The position numbers were made by a program, and so were the translations under genes. From JAFGPL01 sp046485045 (lineage in GTDB: Bacteria > Bacteroidota > Bacteroidia > Bacteroidales > UBA10428): 22,829 bases of DNA. The notes beneath the pieces are model-generated. The model saw only the letters and a program-made list of their open reading frames with translations, had not been told where the DNA came from and did no database searches. Numbering within the stretch: the first letter of the stretch is position 1; the number at the start of each line of letters is the position of its first letter. The stretch spans positions 1 to 22,829 of the forward strand of contig JAWOHT010000183.1 in NCBI GenBank assembly GCA_046485045.1, read 5' to 3'. Positions 14,262 through 22,028 of the stretch are shown here, in pieces.

Positions 14262-15122
14262 TTAATGCTTGCTATCCTTCTGCATGTCGTTCAGCATGAA
14301 ATTGAAAAGCTCCCTGGGGCCATAGTCGGCAAGTGCAAGTTCTGAATCTTCTGCCGGGTAATCTGCTTCTTTCGGAACATCATTATCTGCAAATGTGTAA
14401 ATTTTCCACTTGCCTTTTTTATATTCCAGAGAGGTGAGGTTTTCGATCCAGTCGCCAGAATTCAGGTAGACCACCTTTTTGCCGTTCTTTTCAATTTTTC
14501 TGATTTCGGCCTGGTGAATATGTCCGCAAACAATATAACTGTATCCTTTACTGGCAGCAACCTGCGCGGCAGTCTCCTCGAAGCTGTTGATGTATTTTAC
14601 GGCTGTTTTTACGTTGTCTTTGATTTTTTTTGAGATTGAAACATTTCCTTTGCCCAGAAACCTGTTAATTCTGTTGATGATATTATTAAGTACAATCAAT
14701 GCATCATAACCTATAGAACCCAGCCTCGCGAGCCACTTCGAGTTTTGTATCACCACGTCAAAAACATCACCGTGAAAGAACCATGCTTTTTTGTCGTCAA
14801 TATTGAGAACAAGCTGGTTGGTGATTTCGAGCGACCCTATTTTAAGACCGCTGAATTTGCGGAGCATTTCGTCGTGGTTTCCGGTAATATAATATGTTTT
14901 TACCCCTCGGGCTGCCATCCCGATCACCTGTTTAATGACTTTCATATGTGTTTTCGGCCAGTAACGCTTGCTAAACTGCCATATGTCTATGATGTCTCCG
15001 TTAAGGATTAATATTTTCGGCTTTATTGATTTTAGATAGGTGAGGAGTTCTTTTGCGCGACAACCATATGTTCCGAGGTGAACATCTGAAATAACCACAA
15101 TTTCTACGTTACGTTTACCCAT
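14262..15122 (-). CDS. PlcP-like metallophosphoesterase (often labelled UDP-2,3-diacylglucosamine diphosphatase)
   Basis: A 286-residue calcineurin-type phosphoesterase with no signal peptide. Metal ligands visible: Asp13 and His15 (ISDVHLG), Asp43 (NGDIID), Asn82-His83-Asp84 (TGNHDE), His117 (FHGDVFD), His201 and His203 (CGHIH). Residues between the motifs (DVHLGTYGCRA, WPKTHMKVIKQ, WLARLGSIGYDALIVLNN, INSFEETAA, NSGDWIEN) follow the PlcP phospholipase C-like family as I remember it from Sinorhizobium and marine bacteria; E. coli LpxH has GNRD and a different middle. PlcP removes headgroups from phosphatidylethanolamine or phosphatidylcholine during phosphate starvation, leaving diacylglycerol. 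It leads an operon with a GT28-like transferase and a GH1 enzyme, and has a PhoB-like box 47 nt before its ATG. An LpxH-type lipid A role remains possible. Confidence 0.8.
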   Translation of the reverse strand: MGKRNVEIVVISDVHLGTYGCRAKELLTYLKSIKPKILILNGDIIDIWQFSKRYWPKTHMKVIKQVIGMAARGVKTYYITGNHDEMLRKFSGLKIGSLEITNQLVLNIDDKKAWFFHGDVFDVVIQNSKWLARLGSIGYDALIVLNNIINRINRFLGKGNVSISKKIKDNVKTAVKYINSFEETAAQVAASKGYSYIVCGHIHQAEIRKIEKNGKKVVYLNSGDWIENLTSLEYKKGKWKIYTFADNDVPKEADYPAEDSELALADYGPRELFNFMLNDMQKDSKH

Positions 15123-15139
15123 AATTCGAATATATATGG

Positions 15140-15184
15140 CAAAGTAACAATTGGTATATAACCTGTATATTAAGTGAATGTTAA
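15140..15184 (-). promoter_or_regulatory. Box-bearing promoter of the PlcP-like operon
   Basis: TTAACATTCACTTAAT (15184-15169, minus strand) has TTAA half-sites 11 bp apart and is preceded by CC, giving CTTAAC...CTTAAT. After 21 nt comes TTACTTTG (15147-15140), one base off the -7 consensus TAnnTTTG, with no -33 TTG: the box occupies that place. Box, gap and distance to ATG all match the YwqK-like promoter. Confidence 0.6.
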
Positions 15185-15226
15185 GGAAATAATAAATTAT
15201 TCTGTAATGAAAAACGGTTTTAATAA

Positions 15227-15261
15227 CCTTCAGCCGGGATGCAGATAGAAAAAACTGAAGG
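15227..15261 (-). terminator. Possible weak terminator after pbpC
   Basis: CCTTCAG (15227-15233) and CTGAAGG (15255-15261) form a perfect 7-bp stem with a 21-nt loop; on the minus strand it is followed by TTATTAAAA, which is a poor T-run. It lies 9 bp after the pbpC stop and before the PlcP-like promoter, so it would separate the two units. Confidence 0.35.
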
Positions 15262-15270
15262 CATAGTAGT

Positions 15271-17676
15271 TCACTGTTTTTTACCCTCTTGTTTCCTGTC
15301 TACGTAAAACCTTTTACGGTCTTTGTTTCCGGCATCGTCAATTACAAAAATCTCGTGCCAGCCTGTTGGCACTGTTGATGTTATAACATGTTCACGGGTT
15401 GTAGTACCAAGAAGTTTATCGTTGAGGTACCAGTAAACATTTGCCTCAGGGTTTCGGTTTGCAGCCCTGAAGACAACTTTCTGGTAACGAAGGTTAAAGT
15501 CTCGCGGCACCCACAGTATGGCATTTTCATATGGGTATATTATCTGCAAATCTTTGTTACCCATACTGGCGGGGCACCGGGGATTATGATGAGGGGCTTT
15601 CTGCACCGGGTTGCCTTTTTCAAACAGAAACTGCACTACATCAGGAGGAAAAATCAGAAACGGTTTTTTGGTGTATCCCGGCTCCCAGCACTGGGAGCAT
15701 ACGGCATATTTATTATCACGGTCTAAAAAAAATGTTTCATGGTAAGGGCATATTCTTAGTGGTTTCATATTGACAGGTGCCTGGGCAATAGTCCTGTTTT
15801 TACAGTTTTCACCGGCAAGAAAACCTGTTTCTGCGCACAGTTCAACAGGCATAAGGTCAATTTCGGGTTTTTCAAACCATGTAAGTGCAGGATCGCGGGG
15901 CAGCGAGTTGAACACCTGGAAAAGCAACGGACCGGCAGATCCGGCGCCTGAAAGGTTCTTGTTGCCTTCGCCGGTGAAGTTTCCGATCCAGACAGCAATA
16001 GTCCATTCGGGACTAACGCCCACTGCCCAGGAGTCTTTATGACCGTAACTTGTGCCGGTTTTCCATGCAATCGGGTACTGGTTGTTATACTGTCTCCAGA
16101 AATATTCAGCTCCCGGCCGTTTTAGCTCCTTCAGCATTTCGAGGGTAAGAAAGCAGGCTCCTTTGCTTATAAGGGCAGCAGTGGCAGTATTTTTTTGCCG
16201 TTGACCATCATCAAGCACTTGCAACGATTCGAATACCCCACCATTGGCCAGCCCCCTGTACAATATGGTAATATCCCATGCGTTAACCTCGGCGCCTCCG
16301 AGAATCAGCGGAAGCCCATAGTCGTCGGCCTGACGGAAGAGGGTGGTTAAGCCCGCGTTTTTTAAAAAAGTATAAAAGGGATATACCCCGTAAATGTTCA
16401 GCAACCTGACTGCGGGTACGTTGAGCGAGCGTGCCAGGGCATCGCGCGCTGTAACAATACCATCGTAAGTCCCGGTGGCGTTGGTTGGAGAAAAGGCTTC
16501 AAAACTTGTGGGTACATCTTTTATAAGCGTTTGCGGCAGAATGATGCCTTCATCAATAGTAAGTGCGTACAAGAAGGGTTTTAAGACTGATCCGGCCGAC
16601 CGGGGCGCCATAATGCCGTCAACCTGTCCCTGCGACCTTTCATGGTAAAATTTCTGTGAGCCGACGTATGCCTTTACCTTACCGGTTTGTGTCTCGGCCA
16701 CCAGCACACACCCGTTTCTTATGCCAAACTGGTTGAGGTATTCGAGATGTCGTTCGGTAAACCGGGCTGTTTTTTCCTGGATGGTTTTATCCAGGGTAGT
16801 CTTTATAATTGACTTGTCAGGATACATCTGGTGAAGACGGCGGGCCAGGTGGGGCGCTGTATCGTTGAAGGGAAGAATGCTGCCGGGTACCTCTTCAAGC
16901 ATTGCAAGATTGAGTGTTTCATCATCAATTATCCCTTTTTTCCTGAGTTTCACCAGCAGATTGTTTCTTTTTTCAATGAGCTTTTCGCGGTTAGCCGTAG
17001 GTGTTATCAACCCTGGGGCATTGGGCAATACAGCCAGCATGGCAGCTTCGCCCCATGTAAGCTGGCCGGGATCTTTACCAAAGAAACGGTGAATTGCTGT
17101 ACGGTAGCCAACAATATTACCGCCGTAGGGCGCATGGTTAAGGTACAGCCGCAGAATATCGTCTTTGCTGAGATGGGCTTCCATCTTAAGTGCAGTGAAA
17201 ATTTCCCTGAGTTTATTGAGATAGTTCCTGTCTCTGGATTTTCTGATTCTTGCCACCTGCATGGTAATGGTGCTTGCTCCGCTGATGACTTTGCCCGACG
17301 AGATGTTTTGAAAAATGGCACGTAACACCGAAACAGGGTTTACCCCGGGATGATAATAAAAATAGCGGTCTTCGTAAGTTAATACAGCTTTTTTGAGCTT
17401 TTCGGGAATAACCTCTTCATTATCGGGCGGAAGGCACCACTGTTCATCGCTGTTCAGGTAAACTTTAAGAAGGTTATTGTTTTCATCGAGGATAACCTTA
17501 CTGTAACTGTTCTTAAAAAACGGTTGTGAGAGGGGGAGCAAAAGCCATACCAGGAATATGAGCAGAACTGCCGATATTCTTTTCGTCCAGGCATGGCGAC
17601 CTGTAAACATCAGGGTGAAGAATCGCCCGATTGTTGCTATTCCCTTATTTACCAGTTGGCAGGATATTTTTTTCAA
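15271..17676 (-). CDS. pbpC: Penicillin-binding protein 1C
   Basis: An 801-residue bifunctional peptidoglycan synthase-type protein. A membrane anchor (residues ~33-53) is followed by a GT51 transglycosylase domain (~60-235) with catalytic Glu102 in EDRYFYYHPG and the SGASTITMQVARI motif, then a transpeptidase domain (~320-590) with the SxxK serine Ser363 (SVLK), SLN (417-419) and KTG (539-541), and a C-terminal BiPBP_C beta domain (~700-795). Cysteines near residues 625-675 (CAETG, CKNR, CPYH, CSQC) form pairs in the linker, as often seen in PBP1C. The role is murein glycan polymerisation or repair outside the inner membrane. PBP1C genes often sit beside a large alpha-2-macroglobulin gene; none is here. 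It is separated from mnmA by 130 bp on the same strand. Confidence 0.95.
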   Translation of the reverse strand: MKKISCQLVNKGIATIGRFFTLMFTGRHAWTKRISAVLLIFLVWLLLPLSQPFFKNSYSKVILDENNNLLKVYLNSDEQWCLPPDNEEVIPEKLKKAVLTYEDRYFYYHPGVNPVSVLRAIFQNISSGKVISGASTITMQVARIRKSRDRNYLNKLREIFTALKMEAHLSKDDILRLYLNHAPYGGNIVGYRTAIHRFFGKDPGQLTWGEAAMLAVLPNAPGLITPTANREKLIEKRNNLLVKLRKKGIIDDETLNLAMLEEVPGSILPFNDTAPHLARRLHQMYPDKSIIKTTLDKTIQEKTARFTERHLEYLNQFGIRNGCVLVAETQTGKVKAYVGSQKFYHERSQGQVDGIMAPRSAGSVLKPFLYALTIDEGIILPQTLIKDVPTSFEAFSPTNATGTYDGIVTARDALARSLNVPAVRLLNIYGVYPFYTFLKNAGLTTLFRQADDYGLPLILGGAEVNAWDITILYRGLANGGVFESLQVLDDGQRQKNTATAALISKGACFLTLEMLKELKRPGAEYFWRQYNNQYPIAWKTGTSYGHKDSWAVGVSPEWTIAVWIGNFTGEGNKNLSGAGSAGPLLFQVFNSLPRDPALTWFEKPEIDLMPVELCAETGFLAGENCKNRTIAQAPVNMKPLRICPYHETFFLDRDNKYAVCSQCWEPGYTKKPFLIFPPDVVQFLFEKGNPVQKAPHHNPRCPASMGNKDLQIIYPYENAILWVPRDFNLRYQKVVFRAANRNPEANVYWYLNDKLLGTTTREHVITSTVPTGWHEIFVIDDAGNKDRKRFYVDRKQEGKKQ

Positions 17677-17806
17677 TGGTCTTGAATTTCATTCCTGTCA
17701 ACAAATCTATAAATAATTCTGAAACACCCAACCCGGACTGTTCGGGAAGAAATAACAGGAGCGTTATGCAGATTAATCGGATGCTTGCAGAAACAGGTTG
17801 CCAAAC

Positions 17807-18850
17807 TCATTGAATAAATCCTCCGCCGGCTACCAGGTCTCCTGAATAGAAAACAGCGCTTTGTCCGGGCGACACCGAATCGAGCGGTTCAGAAAGGTTC
17901 ACTATAAGTGTTTGTTCGTCAATAACATTCAACCTGCAGGGTGTTTCCTGTTTTCTGTACCTTATTCTCACCTTCAAGCCAGAAATGGTTTCTATTCCTG
18001 CCGGTTCGGAAAGATAGTAATTGATAACCGTAAAGGCGTTTACATAAAGTGATTTTTTATCGCTTATAACTACCTGGTTTTTTGAAGGATTAATCTCCTT
18101 TACATACATAGCATCATCGGCCCGAAGCTTTAGCCCCCTTCTTTGCCCGATGGTATAGAAGGGATACCCGTTGTGCCTGCCAATTATTTTTTGTGATGGG
18201 GCAATGAAATCCCCGTCACTGATAATGATTCCCCTTTCAGCGATTTTTTTTCTCAGAAAAGGCCTGTAGTCTTTTCCTTTGATGAAACAAGGGCCTGTAC
18301 TCTCTTTTTTCAGGTTCAGGCATGAAAAACCGCTTTCTGCGGCAATTTTTCTTACCTCCTTTTTTTCTATATTGCCCAGGGGAAAAATTGTTTTTTCAAG
18401 AATATGCACAGGAAGGGCCCAGAGAAAGAACGACTGGTCTTTTTCAGCGTCTGCAGCGCAACGAACAAAAACATTGCCGCCAACCTGCCATTTTCTGGCG
18501 TAATGTCCTGTTGCTATGTACTTACAGTTAAATATTTCTGAATAGTGCGCCAGGTATGGCCATTTGATTTTATTGTTGCATACCAGGCAGGGAAATGGTG
18601 TTTTACCAGCAAGATATTCATCAACAAAATAATCAACCACCTCTTTCTGAAAGACAGCGCCAAGATCTGCCTTATGCAGGGTGATTCTTAATTTTCGGGC
18701 TATTTCATCTGTTTCTGTAAAGCCGCCAATACTATTTTCATCAAACCCAAATGTAATGCCTGTAACATCAAAGCCTTGCTGCTGCAATAGAAGCGCGCTT
18801 ACCGTGCTGTCTATTCCACCGCTCATGGCGAGCAGTACCCTTTGTTTCAT
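17807..18850 (-). CDS. mnmA: tRNA-specific 2-thiouridylase MnmA
   Basis: A 347-residue enzyme that installs the 2-thio group on U34 of the Lys, Glu and Gln tRNAs. The PP-loop ATP site AMSGGIDSTVSALLL is at residues 8-22. Catalytic cysteines: the first in PFPCLVCNNKIKW (~93-105) and the second in STGPCFIKGKDYRPF (~203-217), matching the usual STGxCFIG. HYARK after the first cysteine, IGQRRGL (~253) and the C-terminal PGQSAVFYSGDLVAGGGFI block complete the fold. Slightly shorter than the usual 360-370 aa, missing parts of the N-terminal loop. Its ATG shares one base with the menE stop (TGATG), so it is translated from the menaquinone operon. The function is unrelated to quinones, and the link is probably only positional. 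Confidence 0.94.
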   Translation of the reverse strand: MKQRVLLAMSGGIDSTVSALLLQQQGFDVTGITFGFDENSIGGFTETDEIARKLRITLHKADLGAVFQKEVVDYFVDEYLAGKTPFPCLVCNNKIKWPYLAHYSEIFNCKYIATGHYARKWQVGGNVFVRCAADAEKDQSFFLWALPVHILEKTIFPLGNIEKKEVRKIAAESGFSCLNLKKESTGPCFIKGKDYRPFLRKKIAERGIIISDGDFIAPSQKIIGRHNGYPFYTIGQRRGLKLRADDAMYVKEINPSKNQVVISDKKSLYVNAFTVINYYLSEPAGIETISGLKVRIRYRKQETPCRLNVIDEQTLIVNLSEPLDSVSPGQSAVFYSGDLVAGGGFIQ

Positions 18851-19938
18851 CAGGAGATTCTTGTTTTATGGGTTTGTAAGGTGTTGTCCCTTAATATCTT
18901 TCCCGATTCTGAGAAAATGAAATTCTCGATAAAGACTATCTCTTTAGGGATTTCAAATGGTTTCAATACACCGCGGAGGGTATTTGTTATTGCTGCTGAT
19001 GCAGCAGGGGTTACACTGCTGCCTTCGATATAAAGCACAAGCTTTTCGGTGAAAGCTTTATCTGCTGCTTTACCAATAAAATATGGTTTGTCTATGATGC
19101 CCGAAATTTTTTTTTCAACTGTTTCGGGAAATACTTTTATCCCTCCTGTATTGATTGCATTGTCAAACCTGCCAAGCCATCTGAAACGTGTAATATCTAT
19201 TAATTCAACCACATCGTTTGTTACGATGTTATTGTCTGAAATTGCCGGTGCATGAATTACCAGGCATTCTCTGTCGTCTGTTTCAAACGTTATGCCGGGC
19301 AATGCCCGGTAGAATCCTGAAACATCTTTTCCGTTTACCTTTCTCAATGCCACATGCGAACAGGTCTCGGTCATACCGTAGGAGGCATATATTTCAGTTG
19401 ATAGCCCGATGGTTTCTTTTTCAAGTTCGGGAGATATTTCTCCTCCGCCAACAATTATTTTTTTTATTTTCAGTCGCCGAATGTCCTCAATAGCATGACA
19501 GAGCTGGTGAGGGGTCAGTGCTGTAAAATCAACAGGGTTTTTAATTGATTCAAAAGGATTTGGCCCGGGCGTTGAAGTCAACAGGTTGTACCCTGAGACA
19601 AACGCCCTCACGATCATCATCTTGCCTGCGATATATCTTATGGGCAGGCAGAGAAGTGCTGTGGTTTCTTTATCCAGGCCAAAGAATTGTTGTGTAAGCT
19701 TTGCAGAGCCTATCATGTGTGCTTTTTTAAGATAAATAGTCTTCGGTTCCCCCGTGGAGCCCGATGTGTGCACATCAACAGTATCTTTGTCATCGAACCA
19801 CTCTTTTATAAATTGGAAAATTTCTTTCGGGTAAGCGGTCATTTTGTTAATACGGCAGGTATCTGCGATTATTGAAAGCAACGTGTCACTATCGTAAAAC
19901 CGGCCATTCAGCCTGATATTTGAATATCCGGGTTTCAT
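18850..19938 (-). CDS. menE: o-Succinylbenzoate-CoA ligase MenE (short form)
   Basis: A 362-residue ANL-superfamily adenylating enzyme that makes o-succinylbenzoyl-CoA in menaquinone synthesis. Motifs: P-loop HTSGSTGEPKTIYL (~58-71), YASYGMTETCSHVALR (~203-218), the hinge aspartate in WLGRFDNAINTGGIKVFPE (~262-280), and the C-terminal lysine region SESGKILRD. It is shorter than E. coli MenE (451 aa) but normal for Bacteroidota. Its ATG overlaps the menC stop by four bases (ATGA) and its stop overlaps the mnmA ATG, so three genes are translationally coupled. Context with menB, menA and menC fixes the assignment over other acyl-CoA ligases. Confidence 0.94.
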   Translation of the reverse strand: MKPGYSNIRLNGRFYDSDTLLSIIADTCRINKMTAYPKEIFQFIKEWFDDKDTVDVHTSGSTGEPKTIYLKKAHMIGSAKLTQQFFGLDKETTALLCLPIRYIAGKMMIVRAFVSGYNLLTSTPGPNPFESIKNPVDFTALTPHQLCHAIEDIRRLKIKKIIVGGGEISPELEKETIGLSTEIYASYGMTETCSHVALRKVNGKDVSGFYRALPGITFETDDRECLVIHAPAISDNNIVTNDVVELIDITRFRWLGRFDNAINTGGIKVFPETVEKKISGIIDKPYFIGKAADKAFTEKLVLYIEGSSVTPAASAAITNTLRGVLKPFEIPKEIVFIENFIFSESGKILRDNTLQTHKTRIS

Positions 19939-20975
19939 TCAGTGATTGTACTTATGTTCCATTCTGTGCCCCGCAGGTAGTAAAGCATTGCATTCTTTAC
20001 ATAAAGCGGAGAAGTGATATTGTTTTCATAAAGCATACCGGTACCAAGACCTTGAACTAACTTAATGTCGAGTGTAGCAACCCATTGGGCAATGGCGTTC
20101 AGCCCGATATTAGATTCAAGTGCGGATGTCACCCACCAGCCTGTACCACTTTTACGGGCAATGTCTATCCATTCGGCAGTTGGGATAAAGCCACCCAGAA
20201 GGCTGGGCTTCAATATGATATACGCCGGTTGTATTTCTTTTACCAGTTTTTCTTTCTGATGCTTACCGGCAATGCCGATAAGTTCTTCGTCAAGGGCAAC
20301 AGGGATGGGCGATTTTTCGCATATTTCGGCCATAATGCCTGCCTCACCGGGCTTTATGGGTTGTTCTACCGAATGTATGTTGAGTTGCGCCAGTTCTTCA
20401 AGCTTTAAAAGGGCAGTTTCTCTACTGAATGCGCCATTGGCATCAAGCCTTATTTCTATCTGCGGATGTTCTTTCCTGATTTTTTTCAGCAATTGCAGTT
20501 CAGATTCAAATTCTGCTGCACCTATTTTCATTTTAAGGCACCCGAACCCTTCATCAACTTTTTCTTTTACCTGTTTTAAAATGAAATCGGCATTTCCCAT
20601 CCATATCAACCCGTTTATTGGTATAGCGTTGTCTCCTGCCGTGAAGCCGGAGTGGAAAAGAATTCTGTTGCCGCCGTTATTAAGGTCTGTAATTGCCGTT
20701 TCGATACCAAACCGAACTGCTGGAAACATGCCGGCATTGAAATCTGCAGGATGATTACCAGAGTTGACAAAATCGCAGAGGTCTTGCAGTTTTTGTGATA
20801 ACAGCGGATGATCATCAGGGCTTAACCCCTGTATTACAGAGCACTCCCCAATTCCGGTACGGCCATCATTTTCAATAATAATATACCACGATTTCTTTTG
20901 ATTTAGAACTCCGCGCGAAGTACCTGCCGGAAACCTGAAGTGCATTGTGTATTCTCTTATCCGGGCTTTATACAT
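19935..20975 (-). CDS. menC: o-Succinylbenzoate synthase MenC
   Basis: A 346-residue enolase-superfamily enzyme that dehydrates SHCHC to o-succinylbenzoate. The KxK catalytic lysines are in CLKMKIGA (~166), and the metal ligands are Asp in IRLDANGAFS (~196), Glu in HSVEQPIKPGE (~222) and Asp/Glu in VALDEELIG (~247); the final lysine is in YIILKPSLLGG (~269). The start MYKARIREYTMHFRFPAGTSRG was kept because the family N-terminus aligns from this methionine; an internal Met at residue 11 is the alternative. It begins 21 bp after the menA stop and ends overlapping menE, so it is firmly inside the operon. Confidence 0.93.
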   Translation of the reverse strand: MYKARIREYTMHFRFPAGTSRGVLNQKKSWYIIIENDGRTGIGECSVIQGLSPDDHPLLSQKLQDLCDFVNSGNHPADFNAGMFPAVRFGIETAITDLNNGGNRILFHSGFTAGDNAIPINGLIWMGNADFILKQVKEKVDEGFGCLKMKIGAAEFESELQLLKKIRKEHPQIEIRLDANGAFSRETALLKLEELAQLNIHSVEQPIKPGEAGIMAEICEKSPIPVALDEELIGIAGKHQKEKLVKEIQPAYIILKPSLLGGFIPTAEWIDIARKSGTGWWVTSALESNIGLNAIAQWVATLDIKLVQGLGTGMLYENNITSPLYVKNAMLYYLRGTEWNISTITE

Positions 20976-20996
20976 GAAAACAGCTAATTTGAAAAA

Positions 20997-21902
20997 TCAG
21001 AATAATAGGCCGATGCCAAATGAAAATGAAAAGAGCAGGGTTGAAAATGCGAGTTTTTTGAGTTCTGTATTAAGTTCTATGGGTTTGGTGAAATTAAAGA
21101 CGGTCATCATATTGGTGATAAGCAGCGGGGTTGTAAGCAGAAAAAGCCATTGGTAGCCCGACCTGAAATTAATAATTGTGTAGAGGCTTCCCGTAATTAC
21201 TGCGCCAGCAAGCAATGTAAGATGATAGATTTTTGCCCAACGGTTACCAATCATCACCACCAGGGTTTTTTTGCTTGCCTGGATATCGCTCTTGTAATCA
21301 CGTATATTGTTAATATTCAGCACGCCGGCGCTAAGCAAGCCCACCGAGGTTGCTGGCAGTAAAATATCGTACCTCAAGTGTTGTGTGTGAAGGTAATAGG
21401 TGCCGATTACACCGGTGAGGCCAAAAAAGATAAATACGAAAAGGTCTCCCATACCGATGTAACCGTATGGTTTTCTGCCAATAGTGTATTTAACTGCTGC
21501 AGCTATGGCTGCAAATCCTAAAATGAAATAAATAATTTTAATACCGGGCCCGTTTCCGTGTGTACCGGTAAGTATCAGCCATGAACCGAAAAAAAGAGAT
21601 AAAAATGCAACTGTAATTATTGCAGCAATCATCTGTTGTGGCTTAATCAAACCACTTTGAACCATTCTCAAGGGGCCTGTCCTGCCTGTTTTATCGGTTC
21701 CTTTGGTGTAATCTCCGTAATCGTTGGCAAGGTTTGAAAGTATCTGGAGAAAGAGGGTGGTAAAAGATGCAAGGACAAATACCTGCCAGTGAAAAGCCTT
21801 TTCAGATGCCGCAATAAAACTTCCCAGTATGGTGCTTGAAAGCGCCAGGGGCAGAGTCCTGGGCCTGATAGCCTGAATCCATGCTGAAAAATTTGTATTC
21901 AT
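20997..21902 (-). CDS. menA: 1,4-Dihydroxy-2-naphthoate polyprenyltransferase MenA
   Basis: A 301-residue UbiA-superfamily membrane enzyme that prenylates DHNA to demethylmenaquinone. It opens with the typical WIQAIRPRTLPLALSSTILGS. The first Asp-rich motif is NLANDYGDYTKGTDKTGRTGPLRM (~62-85) and the second is NNIRDYKSDIQASKKTL (~198), binding magnesium and the polyprenyl diphosphate. About eight to nine membrane segments are visible and the length is normal. A 126-bp gap separates it from menB upstream, containing only AT-rich DNA and a small ATGCT/AGCAT dyad with no T-run, so readthrough from menB or an internal promoter are both possible. Confidence 0.95.
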   Translation of the reverse strand: MNTNFSAWIQAIRPRTLPLALSSTILGSFIAASEKAFHWQVFVLASFTTLFLQILSNLANDYGDYTKGTDKTGRTGPLRMVQSGLIKPQQMIAAIITVAFLSLFFGSWLILTGTHGNGPGIKIIYFILGFAAIAAAVKYTIGRKPYGYIGMGDLFVFIFFGLTGVIGTYYLHTQHLRYDILLPATSVGLLSAGVLNINNIRDYKSDIQASKKTLVVMIGNRWAKIYHLTLLAGAVITGSLYTIINFRSGYQWLFLLTTPLLITNMMTVFNFTKPIELNTELKKLAFSTLLFSFSFGIGLLF

Positions 21903-22028
21903 AAAGGTTTATAATTTTACAAATCAGATATTTTCTATGATGATTAAGATTTAACCTGAATGATAAAATCGCTGATGCAAAATTCTTACATGCTAAGTTA
22001 AGCATTTATATTAAGACAATGATAAAAC

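Noticed and set aside
15765..16070. Open frames of about 100 codons antisense to, or in another frame of, pbpC; similar overlapping frames exist over most genes.
   Set aside because: They overlap clearly conserved coding sequence, have unlikely composition and show no family features.
17733..17747. CCCG/CGGG hairpin between mnmA and pbpC as a terminator.
   Set aside because: Only a 4-bp stem and no T-run on the minus strand.
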